A DNA stretch of 64,000 bases from Nitrospira sp. (GTDB lineage: Bacteria > Nitrospirota > Thermodesulfovibrionia > UBA6902). The stretch lies in contig JADHUV010000011.1 of the NCBI GenBank assembly GCA_016784355.1, positions 1 through 64,000 on the forward strand, written 5' to 3'. Shown in pieces: positions 37,324 through 46,460 of the stretch. The position numbers and the translations under genes are program-made. The notes beneath the pieces were generated by a model. The model searched no databases, had not been told where the DNA came from, and saw only the letters and a program-made list of their open reading frames with translations. How positions within the stretch are numbered: position 1 is the stretch's first letter; every line of letters starts with the position of its first letter.

Positions 37324-37651
37324 ATTATAGAACTCATCCGGTAATGATGTTTACCGGAATTGCTCTTATTTACTCTTTTTCCCGGCATTGCCATTTTGTC
37401 CTTTATTTATGTAAGATTCACCGGTCACGATATTTGGGATTTCTTGGTCACTTGCGGTGGGATTATGTATTGCACTTCGATATTTTCTTTTTTTAAAACA
37501 GCCTGAAACAGCGAATATCGAATATCGAACAAGGAATGTCGAATGATGAAGGGAATGTCAGAACCATACTTATTTTTCACGAACAAGATATCTTCACTGT
37601 ATATAAAATGAAGACCTTTCACCACTCATATCACTCACGATATAAAAGGAA
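37324..37651. other. Non-coding stretch with one copy of a 22-base repeat
   Basis: No convincing gene. It holds CCGGTCACGATATTTGGGAT (first 20 bases of the copy at 37421-37442), which recurs at 39120-39141. The rest is AT-rich with short imperfect repeats (GAATATCGAATATCGAA near 37510), likely mobile-element debris. Confidence 0.6.
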
Positions 37652-38320
37652 CTACTCCATTAATTTCTGCGCAAGGCGGTGAAGTTCAGGGTTAGCAAGG
37701 GCAGATACTCTTTTTTTGACGGTGCGTGAGTAGTATTCTCGTTCAGTTTTTGTAAGCGGCAGGCCTTCAAGTTTCTTTTGAAAAAGCTCTTTTTGCTTGG
37801 GTGAAAAGAGCTGTGAAAGGGCAAACTCAAGAGACAGTTCTTCATGTCTTTCTTTTAGCAGGCGCGTTCTTTTGGCATCCTGTTCAAAATAGTTTTGGAA
37901 TGTTGCTTTTACCCGGGAGGAATCAAGTACGGTATTCTCTAAAGGGAGATCTCTGTTACGTGCTAAGAGGCTTTTGAATTTTTGAAGATATGCCCGTTGT
38001 TCCTGAGACATACTTTTCTTCAGGTTGCCTGTCCAGGCAAAGGACAGATTGTAGAATTGATATAGCGCCAGTGAGAGTAAAAATAGTTTATTGAAAGTAA
38101 GCTTATCTTCTTCTTTTTTCAATTTACTTAAAACCTGGGCGTAATCAAAATTGTGCTTCTGTCCGGTATTTGCCAGTAATACCGGAAATCCCTCAAGTAA
38201 ACGACCGTCCCTGCTTTCAACAACTGCCGCCAGTGTGGCGTTAGCATCTAATTCTTCGGTTATCTCCATAAGAGGGTAGCCGAGGCGATTTACATTATTT
38301 AATAGTTTCTTATTTAGCAT
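37652..38320 (-). CDS. Partner protein of the nucleotidyltransferase (putative TA component)
   Basis: The 222-residue helical protein is encoded downstream of, and overlapping by 11 bases, the nucleotidyltransferase gene. Its C-terminus (LTKTEREYYSRTVKKRVSALANPELHRLA) resembles the end of regulator-like proteins found beside DUF6036/AbiEii nucleotidyltransferases. No enzymatic motif is visible. The overlap and conserved pairing suggest a two-gene toxin-antitoxin-like unit; which is toxin is not decided by sequence alone, though NTases are toxins in AbiE systems. Confidence 0.6.
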   Translation of the reverse strand: MLNKKLLNNVNRLGYPLMEITEELDANATLAAVVESRDGRLLEGFPVLLANTGQKHNFDYAQVLSKLKKEEDKLTFNKLFLLSLALYQFYNLSFAWTGNLKKSMSQEQRAYLQKFKSLLARNRDLPLENTVLDSSRVKATFQNYFEQDAKRTRLLKERHEELSLEFALSQLFSPKQKELFQKKLEGLPLTKTEREYYSRTVKKRVSALANPELHRLAQKLME

Positions 38321-38900
38321 AGAGATTATTCTTTCTTAAGAGGTCTAGGAAATGGTCTAGTTGCTTTATGATGCGATCTTCTGAAATATCATAACCAGCC
38401 ATTTCACGAAAATGATTTTGCAGGTGCTCAATATTTATCGTACCCTTTTGAGCCTTTACCAACATCAGGCAATCATCAAAATCCACATTTGTTCCTCGAA
38501 AGAGCTTGCTGGTAATTAAATCGTATTCATTTAACACACCTACATAAATATGGGAAAACTCTTTCAGCAGTATATGCTGACCTTCTTCTAGTGGAGATCT
38601 CAAAAGTTCCGTTGTGTGTATTTTGTTGCCGGAGAATAAGTCATACCTGAACACATGACCCACTCTTTGCCACCCGGACGCCGTTTTTTGCTCATATCCC
38701 AACTTCTTTATAGTCTTAATCAGGTACTTATGCTCGGCCTCCACTGGTACCATAAAATCAACATCTTTAGTCGATGGTTTTATGCCCAGTAATGTTAATG
38801 CAGTTCCTCCGCAGGCTATGAGGTGTACCTTCCTTTTAAGGAAGCTGTTCCATTGCTGAAGCTCATCTAATAAAGTCTGTTTATCTATTCTATCTAACAT
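38310..38900 (-). CDS. AbiEii/DUF6036-like nucleotidyltransferase
   Basis: The 196-residue protein has the minimal nucleotidyltransferase signature: ACGGTALTLLG (the G-G/S motif) followed by STKDVDFMV (D-x-D-like pair). This places it with MNT/AbiEii/DUF6036 enzymes used as type IV or related toxins. It is the first gene of the minus-strand pair. No Shine-Dalgarno precedes the ATG; a TATAAT ends about 11 bases before it on the minus strand, so a near-leaderless mRNA is likely. Confidence 0.7.
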   Translation of the reverse strand: MLDRIDKQTLLDELQQWNSFLKRKVHLIACGGTALTLLGIKPSTKDVDFMVPVEAEHKYLIKTIKKLGYEQKTASGWQRVGHVFRYDLFSGNKIHTTELLRSPLEEGQHILLKEFSHIYVGVLNEYDLITSKLFRGTNVDFDDCLMLVKAQKGTINIEHLQNHFREMAGYDISEDRIIKQLDHFLDLLRKNNLYAK

Positions 38901-38902
38901 AG

Positions 38903-38952
38903 TTGTATCTAATTATACAATAATATGTGCAAATTTATACAATTAATTGTAT
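38903..38952 (-). promoter_or_regulatory. Palindromic operator/promoter of the NTase pair
   Basis: TTGTAT-N6-ATACAA (38903-38920) and the perfect palindrome ATACAATTAATTGTAT (38937-38952) share the same half site. A minus-strand TATAAT overlaps the first palindrome. This layout suits autoregulation by one of the two downstream proteins. Confidence 0.65.
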
Positions 38953-39325
38953 ATAATCCTACAATCCATATTGTTTGGCTATTCTCTGCATGAGTTTCTG
39001 ATAATCCTTCCTCAATTAGTAATTGGAGAGTTACAATAACCCATTAATGTGCATTGAAAATCAGCTCTTCAATGGAAATTCAACCTCTATTAAAAATCGA
39101 TCACTTGCAATGGGATTTGCCGGTCACGATATTTGGGATTTACTGGAATCGAGGATGGTAAGACTGCTTGAAAAAAACTAGACTCCGAAACAAGCCTGTG
39201 TAGGCTTGACCCCGCGGATGACCCCGCGGAGAGATTTGCTACACAGTGCGTAGCATATTGAGTTGGAGTCAATGCGCCTACTGACGACAATTAAAATTCC
39301 AGAAAATTATTAACGGGAAAATACA
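38953..39325. other. Non-coding stretch with second 22-base repeat copy
   Basis: No gene seen. The copy at 39120-39141 matches 37421-37442; the pair brackets the nucleotidyltransferase genes. GACCCCGCGGA occurs twice near 39209-39232, and AGCCTGTGTAGGCT near 39193 forms a small hairpin. Confidence 0.55.
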
Positions 39326-39541
39326 CTATTTACGTCTTAATAAAGGAGGCGTAAATGGTAACAGCTCACCCTGTTTTTTCAGCTTCTTATTTTCATTTAA
39401 CAAATAAGTAAACTTCCTGCTTGATTGATACACGGCAGAGTCACCAATTTTAAAGTACTCTGTTACATCCACTGAAGAATGGAGACCGACACCACCCTTG
39501 ACACCTTCGGATGTCTGTGCCTGTCTTTCTTTCTGAAGCAA
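39326..39541 (-). pseudogene. Fragment resembling the C-terminus of a REP-associated transposase
   Basis: A 71-residue frame includes VDVTEYFKIGDSAVYQSSRK followed by a Lys-rich ENKKLKKQ, a helix-turn-helix tail like those that end REP-associated tyrosine transposases (TnpA_REP/RAYT). The catalytic HUH part is missing and no matching sequence continues upstream, so this is a relic. It may also be chance reading of another HTH protein; confidence is limited. Confidence 0.45.
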
Positions 39542-39635
39542 CCAACACAGAATATGGACAAACGCAAAACAAAACAGATAAAGTACTTGCCACGACTAGT
39601 AATTAGACAGAATAAAAAATATTTCTTATCTTTTC

Positions 39636-41543
39636 ATGGGTTTTCTTTATAAAAAAGCGAAAATAAACGGCGGTGTAACCTCGGGCTCTTCCGTTCACCT
39701 AGAGCGTGAAGGAGAAAACCGTATCAAGAAAATCATTGCGTCAGTTGACCGTCTTCCCTGGACAATTAGTCTTCTTGAGATGGCCTGGGCCGCCGGACCG
39801 GTAACTTTGATCGCCGCAGTTGGAGGATACTATCTGGGATTCGGCAAGCTCCTGCCAAAAGCAAACCTCATTTTTTTTATCGGTTATACTGTTATCGCCG
39901 GTATAATCAGCGTTATCACGAAAATCCTCTACGGCACTTTCAGGAGCCGTCTGAACGAAAAGCGGCAGGCTGATATCAAGACTGTCATGAATCGCCTGCC
40001 AGACCTTATTCTCGCTGTCAGGAACCTCTCGTTTGAGTCTCTCTCGCCAGATATCAGAAGACTTGAGGCAGCATCCCTTGTGCTGAAAAAACGCGATTTC
40101 AGCCTGGAGTCTATCGGTGCGTTGATCGAGGATCTCACAGCTGATACGGTTCTTGCAAAGGCAGCGACACGCGTTGTGCTTTATCGCTAGGCAGGACTTC
40201 ATTACCATGTCAATGATATTCTTGTAGAGAACAGAGAGAGGATTTATGCAGCTGCTTCAGCCTTGCATCAGACGGTACCTGAAGGAGCAAAGGCACTGCA
40301 CAGCTTTTTCAACGGCTCAGCCTCAGTATTTCGTCAGGGTGTACCTCGTGAAAATGAGTTCATAGAACGCATTCTGGCTGCAATAGGTGAGGAAAACGAG
40401 GCTCTCATGACTCTGCAGGATGTAGAGGAAATGATCGTCCTTGCCTTTGAGCTAATGTGTGGACGGGCAATTCCTGCGCTCTACTTCAAATACAAGGGAC
40501 GCTGGCGGATCGCAAATGCGACAGATGCACTTGAAAAAGCCCGAAGCGACTATCGTATTGCCAAGGCCATCGGCAACAGCCGCCTGAAGGCACTGGCAAT
40601 GTTCCTTTCTGAAAATGACATTATTGAGCTGAGCGAAGCGTCAGGAATCAGGTCAACAGTATTACTGAATTCTTCACTGGATGGAATTAATAAACTGACA
40701 AAAAGTGTGATCAAAAACATTCAGGCATTATCAAGAAAACAGTTAAACATTGCCGTGTTGAGAGAAGAAATAGGCATTCTGCATCTGTCTCTGAAACTTT
40801 ACACGTCTGTCAGGGAGGCATATGAACATCTGGGCCGGCAGCATGCAAACCTGATACTTGCAGGGAAAAACTGGGATAAATTGGTATCCATTTATCCCGA
40901 TTCTGTCACAGCACTTCGTACAGGTAGAGGAAAGAGAGGCTTACGCATATTCGAACAGACAATACGCCTGGATGATAAGCAGATACTGGAGGTTGCAAAG
41001 GCCATTGCGCCACACCTGCGCGAAGTACGAATCAGACGCTCCGGGGCACGTGCTGATAATCAAAACACTAAAGAAGATAAAATCTTTACATTTGACTCAG
41101 CAAAACAGCTCGCCATTGAGATTACTCTCGCACTCGAACCCCATATTCATATAAGCCGTGCCAGCATCCAGCGTGCTGTTAATGGCACCAATGCCTCTTA
41201 TCTGGGCAATCTCGTTACGTCAATGAGTGCAACTACCAAGACTGCCCTCGGTACAGCTGCTGTCGAGGAAATACAAAATGATATGGCAAGGCCTGCGGAA
41301 CAACTGGCAATGGCTCTTGTAAGTATTTATCAGATCGATCTGGACGAGCAGGCCATCGGTTTTCTGCATGAAACTTACGGAGTCTGCCGGGAAAGACTTA
41401 AAATCATCTCAGCATCAACAACGCCATCAGCAATCACCTCATTCTGCAGGCTAAACCAGCGGCCTATACTTATTCCCAGACCAAGGCCATCATGGCTGCG
41501 AACTCTAAGACTTGCACGAACTATCCTGGATGAAAATAAATAA
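39636..41543 (+). pseudogene. Unrecognised membrane-anchored protein split by one in-frame TAG
   Basis: Two frames, 39636-40190 and 40191-41543, are in the same phase and are interrupted only by TAG at 40188-40190. Immediately after it the frame continues AGLHYHVNDILVENRERIYA before the first ATG-like codon, so both parts are one ancestral gene of 635 codons. The N-terminal part has two hydrophobic helices (about residues 52-70 and 78-97). The C-terminal part is helical and basic. I do not recognise the family. Either the gene is dead, or the stop is read through; no suppressor context is visible. Confidence 0.7.
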
Positions 41544-41979
41544 AGCAGGAATTATGACACTGCTCATAAATATTAAATTTACGTTTAAGAATTTATTGGC
41601 CCGGCAGTTCACCCTTCCCAGTTGAACGCAACTATCTCCACGGACTGATATACCTTAGCGTCTGTTTCATTGGCTTCAAGCAATTATTCCTCTCCAGAAA
41701 TACAGTTAAATAGTGGGTGGTGTCAGAGCTCCATTCTTCAGTGGAAATAATAATTCTGGAGCCTTGACACCACCTGTAGTTTAAGGTGTAGACACGGCCC
41801 CACGGACGTGCATAAAGTCAGGGCACCCGCTAGGGGCGCCCCTACAATAATATATCGGGCACCTTGTTAAACCATATAGGGGCAGGGCTCGCCGCTGCCC
41901 TGTCTCGCCCTACCGCTAAACCCCGTGGCGCGCCGAAATGTTATAATTTATCATTCTGTTTAAAAGGGGAAAGAATTAA
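41544..41979. other. Non-coding stretch rich in palindromes
   Basis: No gene. A REP-like hairpin occupies 41716-41774 (separate entry). TAGGGGCGCCCCTA (41831-41844) is a perfect palindrome, and GGGGCAGGGCTCGCCGCTGC (from 41880) starts another hairpin. The composition is GC-rich compared with its surroundings and suggests repeat or MITE debris. Confidence 0.6.
41716..41774. repeat. REP-like hairpin with an inverted partner at 39468-39497
   Basis: GGTGGTGTCAGAGCTCC (41716-41732) pairs with GGAGCCTTGACACCACC (41758-41774) with two mismatches around a 25-base loop. The left arm plus the first part of its loop (CTCCATTCTTCAGTGGA, GGGTGGTGTC) recurs on the opposite strand at 39468-39497 inside the transposase-like fragment. 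Confidence 0.7.
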
Positions 41980-42430
41980 TTGGAGAGTCTTTCGGAACTA
42001 TCATGGTATGAAGAGAAAATTAAGAATTTAAAATGATTTCACGCCGTGTACAGTTGATACTGAGGATGAGTTGTTTCCAAATGGCATATTTGAATTTAAT
42101 ATTAGAAAATTAACTGAGTATATTAATTACAACCATGATGACTTCATTATTGAACAAGTCGAAGTAAACGGTTTTTTTAAGGATCATTCAAGCATTAATG
42201 AAGCTCATTTGAAATCTGTAGATATTTCAAAGCCTATAGTATTAGCGGAAATATCTCCCGGTAATTATAACGTGATTGATGGAAACCACAGGTTAGAAAA
42301 GGCAAGAAGGATGGGAGTTGAGAGTGTTAAGGCTTATAGATTAAATGTAGATGTTCACATAAGATTTCTTACAACTCAAAGGGCTTATATGTCTTATATT
42401 AAATATTGGAATAGCAAACTAGAAGATTGA
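41980..42430 (+). pseudogene. ParB/sulfiredoxin-like domain protein, frameshifted near its start
   Basis: The main frame (TTG 42071 to TAG-type end at 42430) encodes a ParB/Srx-like domain: KPIVLAEISPGNYNVIDGNHRLEKARRMG, with the GNHR box typical of ParB-like nuclease/kinase folds. Open reading continues upstream to 42032 (DFTPCTVDTEDELFPNG), and a different phase from TTG 41980 gives ESLSELSWYEEKIKNLK and stops at TGA 42034. One surplus base near AAATGA joins the two into a natural N-terminus. AAGGGG lies upstream of 41980. Probably inactivated by one indel. Confidence 0.62.
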
Positions 42431-42457
42431 ATTTAGCAAAATCATGAGCCAAAACTA

Positions 42458-43432
42458 ATGCCCTATCAGCCACCTTACACAATAACCTCAAAAATCCTGT
42501 CACTGGTTGCACAGATCAGTGAAGCGGTTGCAGGTGTTAATCTTGTTGAGATTCAAAATTCGCCTATGCTTCGCAGGCAAAACCGCATTAAAACTATAAC
42601 CGGTACATTGGCAATTGAGGGCAATACGCTCAATTTAGATCAGGTATCGGCAATTATTGAGGGCAAGCCGGTTCGTGGTTCACAAAAAGAGATTGCCGAG
42701 GTGCGAGGGGCAATTAAAGCTTATGAAGCCTTGGCGCAGTATCAGGCGCATAGCATGGATGACTTACTGGGTGCGCATCAAAAAATGACCGAAGAAATTT
42801 TGCCGGATGCAGGGCGTTTTCGTATTAATAATGTCGGTGTGCATAAGGGAGGTAAGGTGATTCATGTTGCTCCACAGGCAGACCGTGTCAAAGCTTTAAT
42901 GAAAGAATTATTGTGCTGGCTTAAACAGACGGATGATCATCCTTTAATCCGTAGTTGTGTGTTTCATTATGAGTTTGAATTTATTCATCCCTTTAGTGAT
43001 GGTAATGGCAGAATGGGTCGGCTGTGGCAGACATTGATATTAGGGCAATGGCGTGAGCTGTTTTATTCTTTGCCGATCGAAAATACCATCAAAAATAATC
43101 AAAAAGCCTATTACAGTGCACTAGTAAGTGCTGATGATAACGCAGACAGTACTGTGTTTATCGAATTTATGCTTCGTATTATTTTAGCAAGTATCGAGAC
43201 AAGCGACCCAGTAACCGACCCAGTAACCGACCCAGTTGGAAAACTATTATCTGTAATGGGGGATGGTTATTTAAGCAGTGCCCAAATAATGGCGAAAGTC
43301 GGTTTATCTCATAAACCCACATTTAGAAAGAACTACTTGTTACCAGCTTTAAAACAGGGCGTAATCAGTATGAGTTACCCCGACATACCCAATAGCCCAA
43401 AACAAAAATATAAAAAGAAACTCAATACATAA
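42458..43432 (+). CDS. Fic family AMP-transferase with N-terminal inhibitory helix
   Basis: The 324-residue Fic protein should transfer AMP (or another NMP) to a target protein. The Fic motif HPFSDGNGRMGR is complete (residues 177-188). The inhibitory motif T-x3-E-G is present at T50-E54-G55 (TLAIEG), making it a class II enzyme that is self-inhibited. The C-terminal part (about 250-320) looks like a winged helix and is preceded by a DPVT repeat linker (12-base repeat at 43205-43237). It overlaps nothing and has no obvious antitoxin neighbour. Confidence 0.9.
   Translation: MPYQPPYTITSKILSLVAQISEAVAGVNLVEIQNSPMLRRQNRIKTITGTLAIEGNTLNLDQVSAIIEGKPVRGSQKEIAEVRGAIKAYEALAQYQAHSMDDLLGAHQKMTEEILPDAGRFRINNVGVHKGGKVIHVAPQADRVKALMKELLCWLKQTDDHPLIRSCVFHYEFEFIHPFSDGNGRMGRLWQTLILGQWRELFYSLPIENTIKNNQKAYYSALVSADDNADSTVFIEFMLRIILASIETSDPVTDPVTDPVGKLLSVMGDGYLSSAQIMAKVGLSHKPTFRKNYLLPALKQGVISMSYPDIPNSPKQKYKKKLNT
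43205..43237 (+). repeat. 12-base tandem repeat inside the Fic gene
   Basis: GACCCAGTAACC occurs twice, followed by GACCCAGTT, encoding DPVTDPVTDPV in the linker between the Fic domain and the C-terminal winged helix. Copy number may vary without breaking the frame. Confidence 0.9.
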
Positions 43433-43588
43433 TCTCCTCCGTAGGCCTAACCCCATGATTAGTGTCCACTTTTCGTGGCTAATTCCATTGATTCATACAA
43501 CTCTATCTAATGACTACTTTCATTCTAAATGTAGGTATAGTACAATTAAAAAATATACGGTTAACTTACTAAAACAAAGGAGAGATTT

Positions 43589-43693
43589 ATGGCTAAAGGA
43601 ACCGATTCTCAAAAATCAGAGAAGAAAAAACCAGGAAAATCTTTAAAAGAAAAGCGCAATGCGAAAAAAGAGAAGAAATCCACTAAGGGTTAG
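43589..43693 (+). CDS. Very short, highly basic protein
   Basis: A 34-residue frame starting MAKGTDSQKSEKKKPGK and ending KKEKKSTKG, half of it Lys/Arg. AAAGGAGA five bases before the ATG is a strong ribosome site, which is why I call it a gene despite its size. Small MAKGT...KK proteins of this style occur in many proteobacteria without known function; nucleic-acid binding is only suggested by charge. Confidence 0.6.
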   Translation: MAKGTDSQKSEKKKPGKSLKEKRNAKKEKKSTKG

Positions 43694-44050
43694 ATTTAAT
43701 TGTTTAATCAATCGAGATTTAAAACTTGATATCAGACCTCAGAGGGTATCCGCATATGAGTCCGTGGGGGTATCCGTGGGGTCCATCATGTACACTTTAT
43801 AAAAAGTCCGCAAATTAATGATTTGATTTGAATTAATACTTGTATCGCCCCTCCTGAAATGCTCCAGATGAAATATTAGAGTTTAAAATAATCTGGAGGA
43901 GGTGCGCTGTTCAGTAAGTTGCTTCTGCTCATTCTACAAATTCTCCATTTATAATCTGCCAAAATATCTGCATTATCAAATCGATTGATTCGGTCTGAAT
44001 TTAACTCTCTTGTTGAAGTGGACAATAAATTTCAGGCAACACTATTGAGA

Positions 44051-44091
44051 TTGTGACATGGCACAAAAAAGTATTGTATGACACTGTGCAA
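44051..44091 (+). promoter_or_regulatory. Candidate enhancer sites for a sigma-54 activator
   Basis: TTGTG-ACATGG-CACAA (44051-44066) is a clean inverted repeat; TTGTATGACACTGTGCAA (44074-44091) is a looser one. They lie 50-90 bases upstream of the sigma-54 -24 element, the usual place for activator binding. Confidence 0.45.
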
Positions 44092-44140
44092 CCTCTAAAG
44101 TATGAATTTTAGTTCCTCTTTAAATTAAACAGTTAACTCT

Positions 44141-44156
44141 TGGCATCAAAATTGCT
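44141..44156 (+). promoter_or_regulatory. Sigma-54 promoter of the PEP-CTERM gene
   Basis: TGGCAT-CAAAA-TTGCT gives the invariant GG (44142-44143) and GC (44154-44155) with 10 bases between them, and all but one base of the TGGCAC-N5-TTGC consensus. Expected start near 44167, about 80 bases before the ATG. Confidence 0.72.
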
Positions 44157-44246
44157 AAACGTATAATTCTGGTAAGTGGCATAGTGCTACTAATCACTTA
44201 ACTTACAGTCAGATTGTAAGTGCATTTTTTAATTAGAGGAGGGGTA

Positions 44247-44936
44247 ATGAAAAAGGTAGCAATTTTAGCAGGTATGATGGTGATGATTCTGGGGTTTTCT
44301 ATGCAGGCTCATTCTAGTTTAAGTGTAGTTGGACAGGGTACGTCTGCTGATGGCACGTACAGTCTTATCTATGACACAGACCTCAATGTTACATGGTATG
44401 ATTTCACGAGGAATGCCAACAGTTGGCAATCTCAGATGAACTGGGCAGATGCATTGACGGTTACTTTTGGCAACAGTAACTTTGATAACTGGCGCCTGCC
44501 GACAATAATAGACAACGGCGCGCCAGGTACTGCTTATGACGGTTCAAGACCGAAGGGCTACAATGTAACGAACAGTGATATGGGACATTTGTTTTATGAG
44601 GAACTGGGAAATACAGGTAGGTATGACACAAATGCTGTCGTTGAACCGTTTTATGGCTTAAGTAACAAAGGGCCTTTTGGGAGCCTGTTAACTAAACCAT
44701 ACTGGACAAATACATTACTTGCAGCAAATACATCTAATGCCTGGAACTTTACTTTCAGCACTGGCGAACAGTCCTATGCAGGTAAAAGCGGCTCTCGACA
44801 CGCTATAGCACTTCATGAAGGCAATATTGCTTCTGCTATTACTGTTGTCCCGGAACCGATAAGTTCAACTCTTTTTATCGTTGGTGGAGCAATTATGGGG
44901 TTAAGACAGTTTAGGAAAAAAACTAAGAATTATTAA
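44247..44936 (+). CDS. DUF1566-type secreted protein with PEP-CTERM sorting signal
   Basis: The 229-residue exported protein starts at ATG 44247 behind AGGAGGGG; an upstream in-frame start gives nine extra residues without a ribosome site. It has a signal peptide (about 1-22), a DUF1566-like domain (GTYSLIYDTDLNVTWYDF, then FDNWRLPT and RHAIALHEG), and the C-terminal tripartite signal VPEP, hydrophobic helix, RQFRKK. PEP-CTERM tails are cut by exosortase (EpsH) and the protein is placed at the cell surface or in exopolysaccharide. Exosortase is not in the window. A truncated relative is at 36958. Confidence 0.88.
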   Translation: MKKVAILAGMMVMILGFSMQAHSSLSVVGQGTSADGTYSLIYDTDLNVTWYDFTRNANSWQSQMNWADALTVTFGNSNFDNWRLPTIIDNGAPGTAYDGSRPKGYNVTNSDMGHLFYEELGNTGRYDTNAVVEPFYGLSNKGPFGSLLTKPYWTNTLLAANTSNAWNFTFSTGEQSYAGKSGSRHAIALHEGNIASAITVVPEPISSTLFIVGGAIMGLRQFRKKTKNY

Positions 44937-44960
44937 GGAGCATAATAGTTGATTTCTAAA

Positions 44961-44994
44961 GGGGCAGGGTCAGTAATGGCTCTGCCCTCTTTTA
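44961..44994 (+). terminator. Intrinsic terminator after the PEP-CTERM gene
   Basis: GGGGCAG and CTGCCC form a hairpin (about 44961-44987) with an imperfect inner stem, followed by CTCTTTT. Confidence 0.75.
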
Positions 44995-45212
44995 TTTGTT
45001 GAATCTGGCAATCGGCAATCAGGACGGTTAATCGCTAATAGTTTCAGCCTTGACAATCTCCCTTTTTAAGCTAATATTCAATAAAGCGACTGCACTATGT
45101 TTAATGTTGAGATGTGTTGAATTAAAATTAAAGAATATGAACAATAATAAGAGAATGATGTTGAGTGTCTCCGAATATGAGTGATGCATTACGTATGAAA
45201 GTGAGAAATTTT

Positions 45213-45803
45213 ATGAAAAATAAATTGGTATTTTTCCTTTTAATCATTCTACTGTTCCATACCTCTAATGCATCAGCTGAGAAAACCATATTGGCCGGAG
45301 GCTGTTTCTGGTGCATGGAGTCGGATTTTGAGAAACTTCAGGGTGTAACCGATGTGATTTCCGGGTTTACGGGCGGGACTGTAGAAAACCCGACTTATTA
45401 TGGTAATCACAAAGGCCACTATGAGGCGGTTGAAATAACTTATGATCCTTCAAAGGTCAGTTACAAAGAGTTGTTAGAGCATTACTGGGTGAACATTGAT
45501 CCATTTGATGATAGAGGGCAGTTCTGTGATAAAGGCCCAAGTTATTTAAGTGCTATTTTTGTGGCGAATGAACTTGAAAAAAAACTTGCTGAAGAATCCA
45601 GGCATGAGGTTGTTGCGCAGTTCCCTGAGAAAAAAGTCGTAACCCCAATTTTAAATGCTTCAATTTTTTACCCTATTAAGGGCGATGAAATTCATCATCA
45701 GGATTTTTATAAAAAAAGTCCTGTTCGCTACAAAGTATATCGCTGGAACTGCGGCCGTGATAAACGATTAAAAGAGATTTGGGGAGACAGGGCGACGCAC
45801 TAA
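45213..45803 (+). CDS. msrA: Peptide methionine-S-sulfoxide reductase MsrA, exported
   Basis: MsrA repairs the S-form of methionine sulfoxide. The catalytic Cys is in GGCFWCMES, followed by GVTDVISGFTGGTVENPTYY, and the C-terminal part has FYKKSPVRYKVYRWNCGRD. A signal peptide (KNKLVFFLLIILLFHTSNASA) implies a periplasmic enzyme. ATG 45213 puts the signal at the N-terminus; in-frame GTG/ATG codons up to 45165 would add 16 residues and are less likely. Length 196 is normal. Confidence 0.9.
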   Translation: MKNKLVFFLLIILLFHTSNASAEKTILAGGCFWCMESDFEKLQGVTDVISGFTGGTVENPTYYGNHKGHYEAVEITYDPSKVSYKELLEHYWVNIDPFDDRGQFCDKGPSYLSAIFVANELEKKLAEESRHEVVAQFPEKKVVTPILNASIFYPIKGDEIHHQDFYKKSPVRYKVYRWNCGRDKRLKEIWGDRATH

Positions 45804-45852
45804 CCTGTTTTAGTTATTAGATTTAAGGCGTTAGCAGGATTAAATAAAGTTC

Positions 45853-45883
45853 TTGTTACGTTTTTCATCATTAATGGTATAAT
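45853..45883 (+). promoter_or_regulatory. Putative tmRNA promoter
   Basis: TATAAT (45878-45883) lies 18 bases before the mature 5' end of tmRNA, with TTGTTA (45853-45858) as a -35 at a 19-base spacing. Confidence 0.55.
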
Positions 45884-45901
45884 GGACATATAAAACCTGT
45901 A

Positions 45902-46246
<345 letters not shown>

Positions 46247-46460
46247 ATTTTACTCAGGCAAACCGATCCTGTTGCCGAGCCCGGCATGTAGAAGCAGTTT
46301 TATCTAGCAATAAATTAGCAAGTTACAGTGATCCATCCATGCTTTTAGACGAGTAATTCAGCCATATTTGGCTGTATATTGCAATCTCGGCCACTATGCG
46401 GAACGGATCATCTCCAACCAATAACCTAAAAGTGCAGAAATGGCATTTTTGCAAAATAGG

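Larger units (their letters stand above)
43694..44246. other. Long intergenic region upstream of the PEP-CTERM gene
   Basis: No gene is supported. The right end holds a sigma-54 promoter and two upstream palindromes (listed separately). GTATCCG occurs twice around 43747-43775. The rest is AT-rich and may be a regulatory or decayed region. Confidence 0.6.

Noticed and set aside
42029-42037. prfB-like programmed frameshift
   Set aside because: The context is AAA TGA rather than CUU UGA C, and no internal Shine-Dalgarno-like stimulator is placed upstream; a plain indel is simpler.
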